Program-made: the position numbers and the translations under genes
Shown: one piece after another, positions 1 to 8,120 of the stretch
Layout: each line of letters opens with the position of its first letter
Position numbering within the stretch: position 1 is the first letter of the stretch
The notes under the pieces: generated by a model
Told to the model about the DNA's origin: nothing
Seen by the model: the letters and a program-made list of their open reading frames with translations, nothing else
Database searches by the model: none
Source: Trinickia diaoshuihuensis
GTDB lineage: Bacteria; Pseudomonadota; Gammaproteobacteria; Burkholderiales; Burkholderiaceae
NCBI RefSeq assembly: GCF_003390925.1
Contig: NZ_QUBS01000088.1
Span: 1-64,000, forward strand
Length of the DNA stretch: 64,000 nt
Direction: 5' to 3'

Positions 1-58
1 AGACGATCGGCCGGTTCAGCAGAAACTCGCCGCTTGAAATCGATCGCCGTCAATTTGT

Positions 59-607
59 TCATACACCACTATTGACGTTAGCTCCAGAACGCATCCAGTC
101 CGCGATAACGTCGAGAGCTGGTTTGGTATGTCCTTCAAGCCGAGCAGCAACGTAATATTGATCAAGATGATTGTCCTTGAACATTGCGGCGAGACCCGCC
201 ACATAGTCGTTCAAACCGATCAAACTGTCTTCAAGTTGCTCATAGGTCTGGAACCGCAGTGCTGCCGTTCCATTGACGAATTCCCGAGCCATCGCATTGA
301 TGTCCCGGCGGGCGACGATGATCAGCATGTCTAGCTTTTGCGTATCGACCAGCTGCTGGTGCTCTGCCCAAATTTCGGTACGAATTCTGTCCTTGGTGAG
401 CGGCGTTGCTTCGTTCTTGCATTCGACACCGACCGTGATACGCCGGCCGAAATCCGAAGTGGTGTAGACGATATCCACCTTTTTGGCGCCGACGAGTACC
501 TCCGTTTTTGCATCGGAATACTTCGTGCGCAGAAGCGCTGCGACAGCATCCCTAAAGCTGTCGCCGACCTCGGTTGTACTGGTGGAACTGGCAGATTTTT
601 TTGCCAT
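59..607 (-). CDS. Putative PD-(D/E)xK nuclease-like protein
   Basis: This is a 182-residue protein if started at the Met at 607 (MAKKSASS). A longer reading to 721 adds a Cys/Arg-rich stretch that looks non-coding. The centre has an Asp in KKVDIVYTT followed about 14 residues later by VECKNE. That D...(E)xK spacing with hydrophobic beta strands is the hallmark of restriction-endonuclease-like folds. The C-terminal half is helical and featureless. It is divergent from the DUF6602-like nuclease gene at 872 across a shared 260-bp promoter region, which suggests an accessory or defence locus. The fold call is by motif only, and the function (restriction, repair or toxin) is unknown. The protein ends normally within the window. 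Confidence 0.5.
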   Translation of the reverse strand: MAKKSASSTSTTEVGDSFRDAVAALLRTKYSDAKTEVLVGAKKVDIVYTTSDFGRRITVGVECKNEATPLTKDRIRTEIWAEHQQLVDTQKLDMLIIVARRDINAMAREFVNGTAALRFQTYEQLEDSLIGLNDYVAGLAAMFKDNHLDQYYVAARLEGHTKPALDVIADWMRSGANVNSGV

Positions 608-871
608 CGCTATGTTCGATGTTGGTTTGCGGAGACGTTGCATACACCGCCAGCAGCGGAGCCGGCTACCCGCGAGCGCAATTGTGCAACAACTGGCCAT
701 TATGCACCTACGGCATCTCACAATACGAGCAGCATAATTTGACGCGAAGCGCGAAGCAAAACCCGCTTACCTGTGAACGCCCTTCCCGCTCTAAAATCGC
801 GGATAGACCGATTGCCCCTCGAACAAATTTAGCTCTTCGCTGACAGATAACCGCGAACGCCGATACTCGTC

Positions 872-1756
872 ATGACAAAACCGCCCGTCGATGTTCGAAA
901 GTTGCTTCAGGCAACAGCCGTGACCATGCAGGCAACCTTCCAACTGAGCGGCGCCAGCGCGCGTCCCGACCATCAGGGAACTCCGCGCGAAGCAGAGATC
1001 AGGACGTTCCTGCGCAACCGGCTGCCGCGCAAGTTCGGCGTGTCGCACGGTCATGTGATTCATGCCGACCGGACGTCACGCGAATTTGACGTGATCATTT
1101 ACGACGCATTGAACTGTCCCACCTGGGCGGTGGACCCCACGGACGACCCTAGGCTATTGGTGCCAGTCGAAGCCGTCGTCGGCGTCATCGAAGTGAAGTC
1201 GACGCTAACACGAGATATGCTCAAGAGCGCTTGCCGAAAATTGGGCGAGCTGGACGAGTTCCTGGAGGCAGCAGGCACCGACTCCTCCTCGCGCCCCTTT
1301 CGCTTCGTGTTTGCGTACAGCCTCGACGTAACTGACACCTTCAATGGTTGGGGGTCACCGGAGATTTACTTGACCCGCTATGCGTCAGAGGTCGCGTGTC
1401 AGCCCGATGCTGTATTTGTGCTGGACTCTCGCTTTTCCCTGCTAACCAGCGTGCACTCCGTCACGAAAGCTTATGCTTTGCACTGGGGCGTGTCCCGCGA
1501 CGAGGTGTGGACATCTAGCAATATCGAGCCGCAACTCGAGGATGAACGACGTGACTTTTACCGCGATCAGTACGGTTATACGCTCGACTACTTTGCTGCA
1601 CCAGCCACGAGTGGACTGCTACTGCTGGCGTTTTTCACGTTTGTCCTCGAAGCGGCTGAGCGATATGTTCCACTCGCCATTAGCTACACGGATCGGTTTT
1701 ACACATGGGGCGGCAGTGGGATCGTTAGCTTGCGCGAGGACCCCTTATCCGACTAG
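872..1756 (+). CDS. DUF6602-like nuclease-fold protein
   Basis: This is a 294-residue protein. After a helical N-terminus it has HQGTPREAEIR, then FDVIIYD (about residue 70) and VVGVIEVKS (about 105-113). The pattern Asp, then Glu-x-Lys on a beta strand, with an upstream Glu, is the active-site signature of PD-(D/E)xK nucleases. The HQG..RE.....FL..LP layout matches my memory of the DUF6602 family, which is found in defence islands. The C-terminus has a hydrophobic stretch (about 250-270, GLLLLAFFTFVLEAA), more likely a buried helix than a membrane anchor. It neighbours a second nuclease-like gene (59-607, divergent) and a frameshifted unknown (1909-2708, same strand). Substrate and partner are unknown. 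The family name is moderately sure. Confidence 0.6.
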   Translation: MTKPPVDVRKLLQATAVTMQATFQLSGASARPDHQGTPREAEIRTFLRNRLPRKFGVSHGHVIHADRTSREFDVIIYDALNCPTWAVDPTDDPRLLVPVEAVVGVIEVKSTLTRDMLKSACRKLGELDEFLEAAGTDSSSRPFRFVFAYSLDVTDTFNGWGSPEIYLTRYASEVACQPDAVFVLDSRFSLLTSVHSVTKAYALHWGVSRDEVWTSSNIEPQLEDERRDFYRDQYGYTLDYFAAPATSGLLLLAFFTFVLEAAERYVPLAISYTDRFYTWGGSGIVSLREDPLSD

Positions 1757-1908
1757 CCGTCGGCGCATGTCCAGGTCTAGTCGTCGTGGCGAACGCGGGC
1801 CGGGCGAGAGCGCACCTGGTTCGCTGTTGACTTGGGCGCCGGAGTGCGGCTTCACCGATCCGGTCAGCCGCCCTAGACGGGCACGTCTAACCTACAACAA
1901 GAAAGTCT

Positions 1909-2708
1909 ATGGATACTATGAGCGGGCGAGGAGTGAAATCGGAACAGCGGTATTTAGTGGACGGGCTCATCCCGGTCAGCCCACCGGTATATGCGATCCG
2001 TAAATCTGTCGACGCATCGACCCACCCGGGCCTAGGCCTCGAGGTTTTCCTAGACGACGATAAAATCGGACCGTTCCTGGAAGCCATACGGGCGAGAGAG
2101 TGGACGCGCCGCTTTCTCAACGTACCGGTCTCGGCCATTGTCGCGATCGCCCATAAAAATTCACCGTTGCGCGGTAATACATGGCGTGAATTGATCGAAG
2201 GCATTATCGGTGACAATTGGGGGGACGAGGTGTTCGAGTACTTTCGCTCGGAGATCGGTCAAAAGAAGTTTCCCGTTCCGCATTCTGAGCCGCGATCGCA
2301 CGGGGACTCCAGCTGGCGGCAGTCGGCGGCGCTGTCATCTGTTCCAACGGCGTGCATCGCCTCATCGCCGCGGTATGCTCACGCCTTGGCGACACAACGG
2401 ACCATGCCGCGTTTCCGACGCTGCTCAAGGTCGACGTTCGGTTCTGCGAGTTGCATCCGGCAGTGCGGCAGTTCTTTGACGAAGAAAAGGCACTCGACGC
2501 CGAACTCTTGGTCGCGCCGCGCGACCCGCTCTCTCGGGCCGATTGCGTGTTTCGCACACGCCGGCGCGGCACCGCGCGCGACTTTGTGTTTGACGGGAAG
2601 GAGGTCGTCCCGCGAAACCAGCATATCGCCCCTCTCGTGAGCGACGAGCAACGCAGTTGGCTGCCCGTGCCCATGCGAATCGCACAAGCCCTAAAACACG
2701 ACGCCTGA
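1909..2708 (+). pseudogene. Frameshifted hypothetical gene (accessory locus)
   Basis: The frame opened at 1909 (MDTMSGRGVKSEQ) reads as plausible protein up to about 2289 (...GQKKFPVPHSE). It then becomes Arg/Ser-rich out-of-frame text. The next frame (phase of 2352) is open and protein-like from 2289 to 2708 (AAIARGLQLAAVGGAV... to ...IAQALKHDA). Restoring one G at about 2289 (gag-cc to gag-gcc) joins the halves into one protein of about 266 residues. I do not recognise a family. It follows the DUF6602-like gene on the same strand by 150 bp and may be its partner. It is either a real one-base deletion or a sequencing error. Confidence 0.5.
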
Positions 2709-2996
2709 TTGAGGCACCAACATCCGGCCTACACAGATGTGCCGGTCTAACTCGATGCCGACTACCCGCCAAACCGCCATCGGCTGAGCCTATGCGCGCA
2801 CGAAGAAGACGATCGCCGTCACGATGAGACGACCCAGAGCCATCGGATGAACTGGAACTGAGCGACGCGACGCAATCACGTCGGCGCGGCAACGCCAAAT
2901 GCGATGCGGGGGATTTGTTGGCGACACTTTGACGCTATCGCTCCGCCTGGCCGGAGACGCGGCTCATCACGAACAGGAATCGCAGCCGAGAGCCCC
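2709..2996. other. Intergenic, nothing recognised
   Basis: These 288 bp lie between the convergent frameshifted gene and the TcA-like gene. Long open frames cross it on the minus strand, but they are extensions of out-of-frame text from the neighbour. I see no RNA gene, repeat or clear terminator. Confidence 0.4.
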
Positions 2997-4976
2997 TTAG
3001 CCTAGCGCCGGCCGAACGCGAGCATAGGCTTCAAAGCGCACTTCAATGCCTGTAATCTGCTTGAGCTGGGTCTGGGATAGATTGCGCAAGCGCAGCTTCC
3101 ACGGACCATATGGACTAACGCCAACGAATTGGGCCGTGCCCTCGCCTTGCACGCTACCGGCCACCGTTCCGTCTGCAATTATGCGGCCATCGGGACCTAC
3201 CTCGTAAGCCGTGGGCACCATCACGTGCGAGAATACTTGCAACTCACCACGATCATCGATCATCAGTGAGCGACCGAGATGCAACAGCGCGGCTTGGTAG
3301 GGCGTATGTTTCGGCATGCCCTTCAGATCGATCTGAATCTTTTGAGCCAACACGTGGGAATACCCGAGAAACACGGCTGTTTCGGGTGGCAGTGAAAAGA
3401 TCATGTTCCCGTTGTCGCGCAACGCTGCGAGTCCTTGCGGCCCAACGAAATCCCCGAGGGCGATCGCTTCCGGCGTCAGTTTCAAGAGGCCTACACCGTA
3501 GGACACTAGTGCGCCGTTATAGTCGGACACCTGCTGTACAGCGGTCGTTTCAAGCGCCGCAATCGTGGCGTCAGTCACCGGAAACGCAGGGACAGCCGCG
3601 CTCAACGTATAAAAGCGGTGGCATCGATCGACTTCGTACATCACCCTCACAATTTCGGTCTTCGCTTGCAAATACGCGCTCTCCATGAAGGTCATTGCGC
3701 CGGCGACACTACCGGCCGTGGTCATGGCGAGCTTCGTTGCGATCGCATTCGCATCTGCGCGCAAGGACGTAATCCGCGCGCTCACACGACTGTATTCCGC
3801 ACGTTTCCAGTTGTATTCCAAGACTTTGTTGTTACGAGCTTCGGCTATCGTCACAAATGTATGGATCAGCGCTTGATACTGTCTAGCCTCAGGTAGTGCA
3901 AGGTAGGGCTGGAGTTGCTTATCGATGTCCGCCGCCTGTGCCAACAGTTTGGTTTCATCACCGGGCAACGACGGGGCTGGTGCATCTTTCGGCTGCGATA
4001 GCCCAATCTTGTCTCGCGCTACATCGACCGCGTGCATAAAGTCACCGACCGATTGGCCGGCGGCGACAACGGTCTTCACCTCGTACTCGAATCCCGAAAA
4101 GTCGTCTGAAATGGGCGCACCGTTTTGACCGGGGGCTCCCGGTCCACTGAGCGCGCTCAGGGCCGGCCCAATCAGCGCCGCCGCGGATCCCCCTGTGGCA
4201 ACGAGGGTAGCCACTGCCGAACCGATAGCAGCAATCTGTCCGAAGCTGCACCCACCGCCGAGCCTCGCCACGGCCCGCTTGAATGACGACTCAGCGGTGA
4301 AAAGTTGCACCCACAACCCATCCAGCTCGTCGCGCAACGCGTCGATCGATTTCTGAAGGTCCCGCTGATCCACGAGAAGTCCCGCGAGCTCGTTTTGCAA
4401 TCGATCGGCGTTTTCGAGCGTTGTGGCCTGAGCCACGCTAAGTGCGGCAACCTGTTGTTTTATATCCGCATTCTTGGCCGCGTAGGCGTTGTACTGAACT
4501 TCGATCGAGCGGCCGTAGGAAAAAAGGTAGTCGAGCAGGCTTTTGTAATACGCGGCCGTAAGCAACGGCACGTAGTTCTGATAGTTCCCGAAGTAGTCGA
4601 GGCCTAACTGCATTTGGCGCCCGAGCACGCCGACGCGATCGCGTTGCGCCTCATACTGCGTCTTTGGCTGGAAACCTTGTTCTGACGCCGTGCTCACAAG
4701 GGGGGTCAATAGATTCGCGATCCATCGCAGACGTGATGTAGCGCTGTCGAAACGCCCATGTAGATAATCGATTTCCGCCGCGTGAAGGAGCAGGCCGGTA
4801 TAGTCGGGCGACACAACATTCGACGCCGCGCTGTATGGGACCGCTTCGACGACGACAGGGCCACTGGTGCCGCTGAGCGCGATCGGCGGCCTGCTCGCAT
4901 ACGGCGCTCCGCCGGGTCCCGGGTGCCCGCCTGCAACATTGACTGGATCCCCATAGTCTTCGCACATCATCGGCAT
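2997..4976 (-). CDS. Large coiled-coil protein with TcA-like C-terminus
   Basis: This is a 659-residue protein with no signal peptide. The start is well set by AGGGAG six bases before the ATG and an in-frame stop just upstream. It has a Gly/Pro-rich N-terminus (1-50), a long helical region (60-240) rich in heptads (for example the LQNELAGLLVDQRDLQKS stretch), and a hydrophobic Gly/Ala segment at about 245-285. A second helical region spans about 330-450. The C-terminal 130 residues are beta-rich, ending ...GPWKLRLRN...ITGIEVRFEAYAR. That ending resembles, by eye, the C-terminal TcB-binding domain of Tc-toxin A subunits (W-x-L...I-x-x-I...YxAR). Two helical bundles around a hydrophobic hairpin would suit an alpha-pore-forming protein. 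It lies 106 bp after the Tat-exported Gly-rich gene, probably co-transcribed. The toxin assignment is tentative. Confidence 0.55.
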   Translation of the reverse strand: MPMMCEDYGDPVNVAGGHPGPGGAPYASRPPIALSGTSGPVVVEAVPYSAASNVVSPDYTGLLLHAAEIDYLHGRFDSATSRLRWIANLLTPLVSTASEQGFQPKTQYEAQRDRVGVLGRQMQLGLDYFGNYQNYVPLLTAAYYKSLLDYLFSYGRSIEVQYNAYAAKNADIKQQVAALSVAQATTLENADRLQNELAGLLVDQRDLQKSIDALRDELDGLWVQLFTAESSFKRAVARLGGGCSFGQIAAIGSAVATLVATGGSAAALIGPALSALSGPGAPGQNGAPISDDFSGFEYEVKTVVAAGQSVGDFMHAVDVARDKIGLSQPKDAPAPSLPGDETKLLAQAADIDKQLQPYLALPEARQYQALIHTFVTIAEARNNKVLEYNWKRAEYSRVSARITSLRADANAIATKLAMTTAGSVAGAMTFMESAYLQAKTEIVRVMYEVDRCHRFYTLSAAVPAFPVTDATIAALETTAVQQVSDYNGALVSYGVGLLKLTPEAIALGDFVGPQGLAALRDNGNMIFSLPPETAVFLGYSHVLAQKIQIDLKGMPKHTPYQAALLHLGRSLMIDDRGELQVFSHVMVPTAYEVGPDGRIIADGTVAGSVQGEGTAQFVGVSPYGPWKLRLRNLSQTQLKQITGIEVRFEAYARVRPALG

Positions 4977-5082
4977 GGTGCGCTCCCTACGTCAGTAAAT
5001 GGATCTGGGTGACCAACTCAAATCGCGCCGACGTCGTGCTTCCATGCGAGCGGCGGGACAACTTAGGAAGGCGGACTTTGCT

Positions 5083-5895
5083 TTAGCGCTGACCGCAGAC
5101 GTGCACATGAACCGGCCAATATCGGCCGCCATTGCCCGCTTGGCCACCTGCGCCAGGTTTCCCAGGCGACGCCGGGGTGCCAGCACCTCCTCCGCGACTA
5201 ACGAGAATGGGTTTGGGCAGAACCGTTATGGTGCCGACGACATACACTCCGATCCTTCCGCCGTTTCCGCCGTTCCCCGGCTTACCGGGCGCGCCTGCCC
5301 GTCCACCAACGCCCCCGTCGCCCCCTTGGGCCATTCCTCGAGCCCAATCTCGACCATGCGCGCCAGGCGCACCGTCCCCACCGTTTTCTGCTGCGCCGCC
5401 TTGCGCGCCGGATGCATCGACAGTTAGATTGCCGGACATGTTCTCGGCAAAAATCAAAACTTGGCCACCATTTGCGCCATCACTGCCGTTTCGCCCATCT
5501 TGTCCGGGATCACCCGATCGCACACCGTTCGGCGCGGTGGCTCCCGCATAGTCGACAGCTACCGCAGGGGCCTTCGTTGAAATAGTAGCGTTGGCACCAC
5601 AAACAATTTGTCGAGCCAAAATGGTCAGATCCCGACCTGGGAGAGAAATTAAGCCGTCTATCCTTATGGTATCGGCGCGCACAGTTAGCGCCCCGTCACC
5701 GGGGATATGCGATTGATCGAGTGAAATGTCGATTGCATCCAGAAAAAAATCTTTGCCGGATTGAGTTAAGGATTCGTCGGCTGTACCAGCCTGGGGCGGC
5801 AATGTCAGAGCGGCCTGAGTGGTCGCATAACGATAAAGGAGCAGTGTGCCGATACCAGCTAAGGTGCCTTTAAGCACGTCACGTCGAGTAAACAT
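5083..5895 (-). CDS. Tat-exported collagen-like Gly-rich protein
   Basis: This is a 270-residue protein. The N-terminus MFTRRDVLKGTLAGIGTLLL has the twin-arginine motif and hydrophobic core of a Tat signal. Residues 40-110 are beta-rich (repeated ALTVRADTIRIDG-type strands). Residues 125-260 are collagen-like and Gly-rich (GDPGQDGRNG, GGDGAPGAHG, GAPGKPGNGG) and alternate with short beta segments (QVLIFAENM, RIGVYVVGT). GGGGA ribosome binding sequence precedes the ATG. The gene comes first in a two-gene unit with the coiled-coil protein at 2997. It is likely an exported structural or adhesive protein. The protein ends abruptly after the repeats with no anchor, so it may act with its partner. 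No specific function is known. Confidence 0.6.
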   Translation of the reverse strand: MFTRRDVLKGTLAGIGTLLLYRYATTQAALTLPPQAGTADESLTQSGKDFFLDAIDISLDQSHIPGDGALTVRADTIRIDGLISLPGRDLTILARQIVCGANATISTKAPAVAVDYAGATAPNGVRSGDPGQDGRNGSDGANGGQVLIFAENMSGNLTVDASGAQGGAAENGGDGAPGAHGRDWARGMAQGGDGGVGGRAGAPGKPGNGGNGGRIGVYVVGTITVLPKPILVSRGGGAGTPASPGKPGAGGQAGNGGRYWPVHVHVCGQR

Positions 5896-5944
5896 GCTGA
5901 TTCCCCGTCTGATTTTGTGGCGCTGGTCTTACGCCTTGCACGAA

Positions 5945-5973
5945 AGATTAGTAAGCGGGCAGTCGCCAGTCAA
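5945..5973 (-). promoter_or_regulatory. Candidate sigma70 promoter for the Gly-rich/TcA-like unit
   Basis: Read on the minus strand, TTGACT (5968-5973) is followed after 17 bases by TAATCT (5945-5950). This lies about 50 bp before the ATG at 5895. The -35 is good and the -10 weak. Confidence 0.35.
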
Positions 5974-6320
5974 ATTTTTCTTTCGCGTGACCATGTCGTA
6001 TCAGCCCCTACAGCCGCAGTGCCCCGTGCAATCGCCAATTCGCGGTTAAACGCGATTCCAACTTCGCATGCACGGCTCTTTAGTTCCCGCGCCGACGCAT
6101 AAAGCGAATCCGCTCGAGTGCGTGCTTGACGGTGCTCGCCGCTCGCCCACGTGACAACTTGTAGCCGCCGCCCGGGGCCATCGGGTCGGCTGCGAGTTAA
6201 ACTACCGAGAACGAAGAAGAGCCATTCTCGCCGGGGAATCAATGACATCGTCATCAGCTTCGAATTGGCAGGATCTACCCTTCCGGGTCCAACAAGCGCC
6301 GTCAGCCGCTTGGGACAACG
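5974..6320. other. Intergenic, nothing further recognised
   Basis: This stretch lies between the promoter of the Gly-rich gene and the yjdM remnant. Open frames cross it on both strands but have Arg/Ser-rich, non-protein-like composition. No RNA or repeat was seen. Confidence 0.35.
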
Positions 6321-6650
6321 GTGCAATGCCGGCTGCGGCGTCGGCCCTCTACAGTCGGTGGTGGCAACTCGAAAGTCTGCCCCGAATGTGCATATGAATG
6401 GTCGTCGCAAGACGCGACGGCAACAGAGGCGGTTGCCAAGGTTTACCGGGACTCGGCCGGGAACGTTTTGCAGGATGGAGACACCGTCACCGTCATCAAG
6501 GATTTGAAGCTGAAGGGTTCCGGCGGTGTCGTCAAAATGGGTACAAAAGTGAAAAACATTCGGCTGGTCGACAGCGACCACGATATCGATTGCAAGATCG
6601 ACGGCTTCGGCGCGATGAGTTTGAAATCCGAATTCGTTAAGAAGGCTTGA
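6321..6650 (+). pseudogene. yjdM: yjdM/phnA zinc-ribbon gene with damaged 5' end
   Basis: From [11 protein letters not shown] onward the sequence is a textbook YjdM/PhnA-family protein: second Cys pair CPEC, then the KOW-like domain ([15 protein letters not shown]...[12 protein letters not shown]...[10 protein letters not shown]). The family normally opens with about 25 residues carrying a first CPxC pair. Here that part is not in frame. The open frame starts at a GTG and reads [18 protein letters not shown]. Fragments resembling the missing N-terminus (RCNA, SALY) appear in the two other frames between 6314 and 6360, as if several small indels occurred. The Zn ribbon would be incomplete. It is either a decayed gene or local sequence error. 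Family identity is certain; functionality is doubtful. Confidence 0.65.
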
Positions 6651-6725
6651 CTTAGCGAGGCGCCTGATTTCGTTTGGATGGGCGCCCGCGTAGATGGCTT
6701 TCGGTAAAGGAGGCAGTATCGATGG

Positions 6726-7343
6726 CTAGCGAATCAATTGCCGAATCCCCAGCCCGACGATCACGCCTCCGCAAATTCGATCGATCCATGTCTTCGCATG
6801 ACGATACGCGCCCGCAATCGCCGCTTGCGACAGAAAGAACGCGACCGCGCCGTACCAGCAGGTCGCCGTGAGCCCCACGGTTGCCAGCATGGCTAGAAAC
6901 GTTTCAGCGGAAACATGGCTCGGCGCCGCGGAAGAGAAGACCGCGGCATAAAAAGCGATCGACTTCGGATTGGCGATATTCGTCGCGACGCCTTGCAGGA
7001 AGGCGGCACGAAACTTCGGAGCCTTCAGCGAAGACGGCACGGCAGCGTCATTCCCCCCCGACGATGCGATCAAACGCACCCCGAACCAAATCAGATATGC
7101 CGCTCCCGCGAGTCGAACTCCGACGGCGAGCCATGGAAATACCGCGAATACCATACCGATGCCCAGAATCGCGCATGTCGCCCAAAACAGATTGACCGCG
7201 ACGATACCCGCGACAAGCGCCGCCGTGTCGGAGCGCGTCCCGGACACCGCCTTGTGAACTACGGCCACGAAATTTGGCCCGGGAATGACGACTCCCGCCG
7301 CATAGACGGAAAAGACGGCCGCGATAGCCGACACATCGATCAT
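6726..7343 (-). CDS. LysE/RhtB family amino-acid exporter
   Basis: This is a 205-residue inner-membrane protein. The start is taken at the Met at 7343 (MIDVSAIAAVFSVYAAG); the longer frame adds a charged, unlikely leader. It has the family's early motif PGPNFVAVVHKAVSGTR, about six hydrophobic helices, and the mid-protein FLQGVATNIANPKSIAFYAAVF motif typical of LysE/RhtB. It probably exports an amino acid or derivative, but the substrate cannot be read from sequence. It lies 64 bp after the GNAT gene on the same strand and may be co-transcribed. Confidence 0.85.
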   Translation of the reverse strand: MIDVSAIAAVFSVYAAGVVIPGPNFVAVVHKAVSGTRSDTAALVAGIVAVNLFWATCAILGIGMVFAVFPWLAVGVRLAGAAYLIWFGVRLIASSGGNDAAVPSSLKAPKFRAAFLQGVATNIANPKSIAFYAAVFSSAAPSHVSAETFLAMLATVGLTATCWYGAVAFFLSQAAIAGAYRHAKTWIDRICGGVIVGLGIRQLIR

Positions 7344-7407
7344 GTTTGCCCTCTTTGGATGGGTGGACGACGGGAGCGGAACCGGACTTTCCAGGCGGTA
7401 TTGTCTA

Positions 7408-7926
7408 TCAATTCTCGAGGGGCCCGCCAAGGCTTTGCGCAAAGTCGGGCGACAATGTTCTCGCGCTCGTCGCACGCCGGATCGCCGGCCGGCGCGCCAA
7501 CTTATCAAGTTCAGCAAAGAACTCGAACGCTTTGTCATTCTCCCGCACCACATCGAATCCAAGCTTACGATGAAAGGAAACGGACAAGCGGTTCGTCTTG
7601 TACACGTGACTTCTAAACGCTCGAATTCCCCGTTCCTCGGCTACCATCCCAACCTTCGCCAATAGTTCGGCGATAACGGCATACGTCCGGTGCAGGGGGT
7701 GGATACCAAACGAGCCGACGAACCAGCATGAGTCAGACTCCGCACGAAGCATGGCGTAAGCGACAAGCTTGCCGTCGCGTCGCACGAAGCAAAGCGCGTC
7801 GAGGATCAAAGACTCGTGAAGCCGAGCCCTATGTTTTTCCACATCGAACGCAGCACCAGATCGTTCTGTATGCTCTCGCAGGGTTAGTAGGTCAAGTGCA
7901 AGAAGTTCGTCGATGGATGGCGACAT
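7408..7926 (-). CDS. GNAT-family N-acetyltransferase
   Basis: This is a 172-residue protein with a GNAT layout: a helical N-terminus, beta strands FVRRDGKLVAYAML and CWFVGSFGIHP, then the acetyl-CoA-binding region (HRTYAVIAELLAKVGMVAEERG). The late FRSHVYKTNRLSVSFHRKLGFDVV motif is typical of GNATs. The Arg/Gly pyrophosphate loop is degenerate (HPLHRTYAV rather than QxxGxG/A). The C-terminal 25 residues are a low-complexity tail. The acceptor substrate is unknown. It is upstream of the LysE-type exporter. Confidence 0.65.
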   Translation of the reverse strand: MSPSIDELLALDLLTLREHTERSGAAFDVEKHRARLHESLILDALCFVRRDGKLVAYAMLRAESDSCWFVGSFGIHPLHRTYAVIAELLAKVGMVAEERGIRAFRSHVYKTNRLSVSFHRKLGFDVVRENDKAFEFFAELDKLARRPAIRRATSARTLSPDFAQSLGGPLEN

Positions 7927-8120
7927 ATCGCAACAAGATTCGGACAGTCACCGCAGTATAGGGCATTGATATGGCCCGAGTTTTACCGCCGCCCTCCTAT
8001 TAAAGGCGGCGCTCCCAGCTCCCCGCCACCGAAACCCCACCGCCATTTAGCGAAGACGCGCGAATCGTCCTAATCTTTAAGCGTCAGGGGCGGCTCTCCC
8101 GCCGGCGGCGGCGCATTCGC

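Noticed and set aside
6706..6871. AAAGGAGG followed nine bases later by an ATG on the plus strand (6722), opening a 49-codon frame.
   Set aside because: The frame runs antisense through the lysE end and has Arg/Ser-rich shadow composition. It may be the ghost start of a lost gene, but I cannot support a protein.
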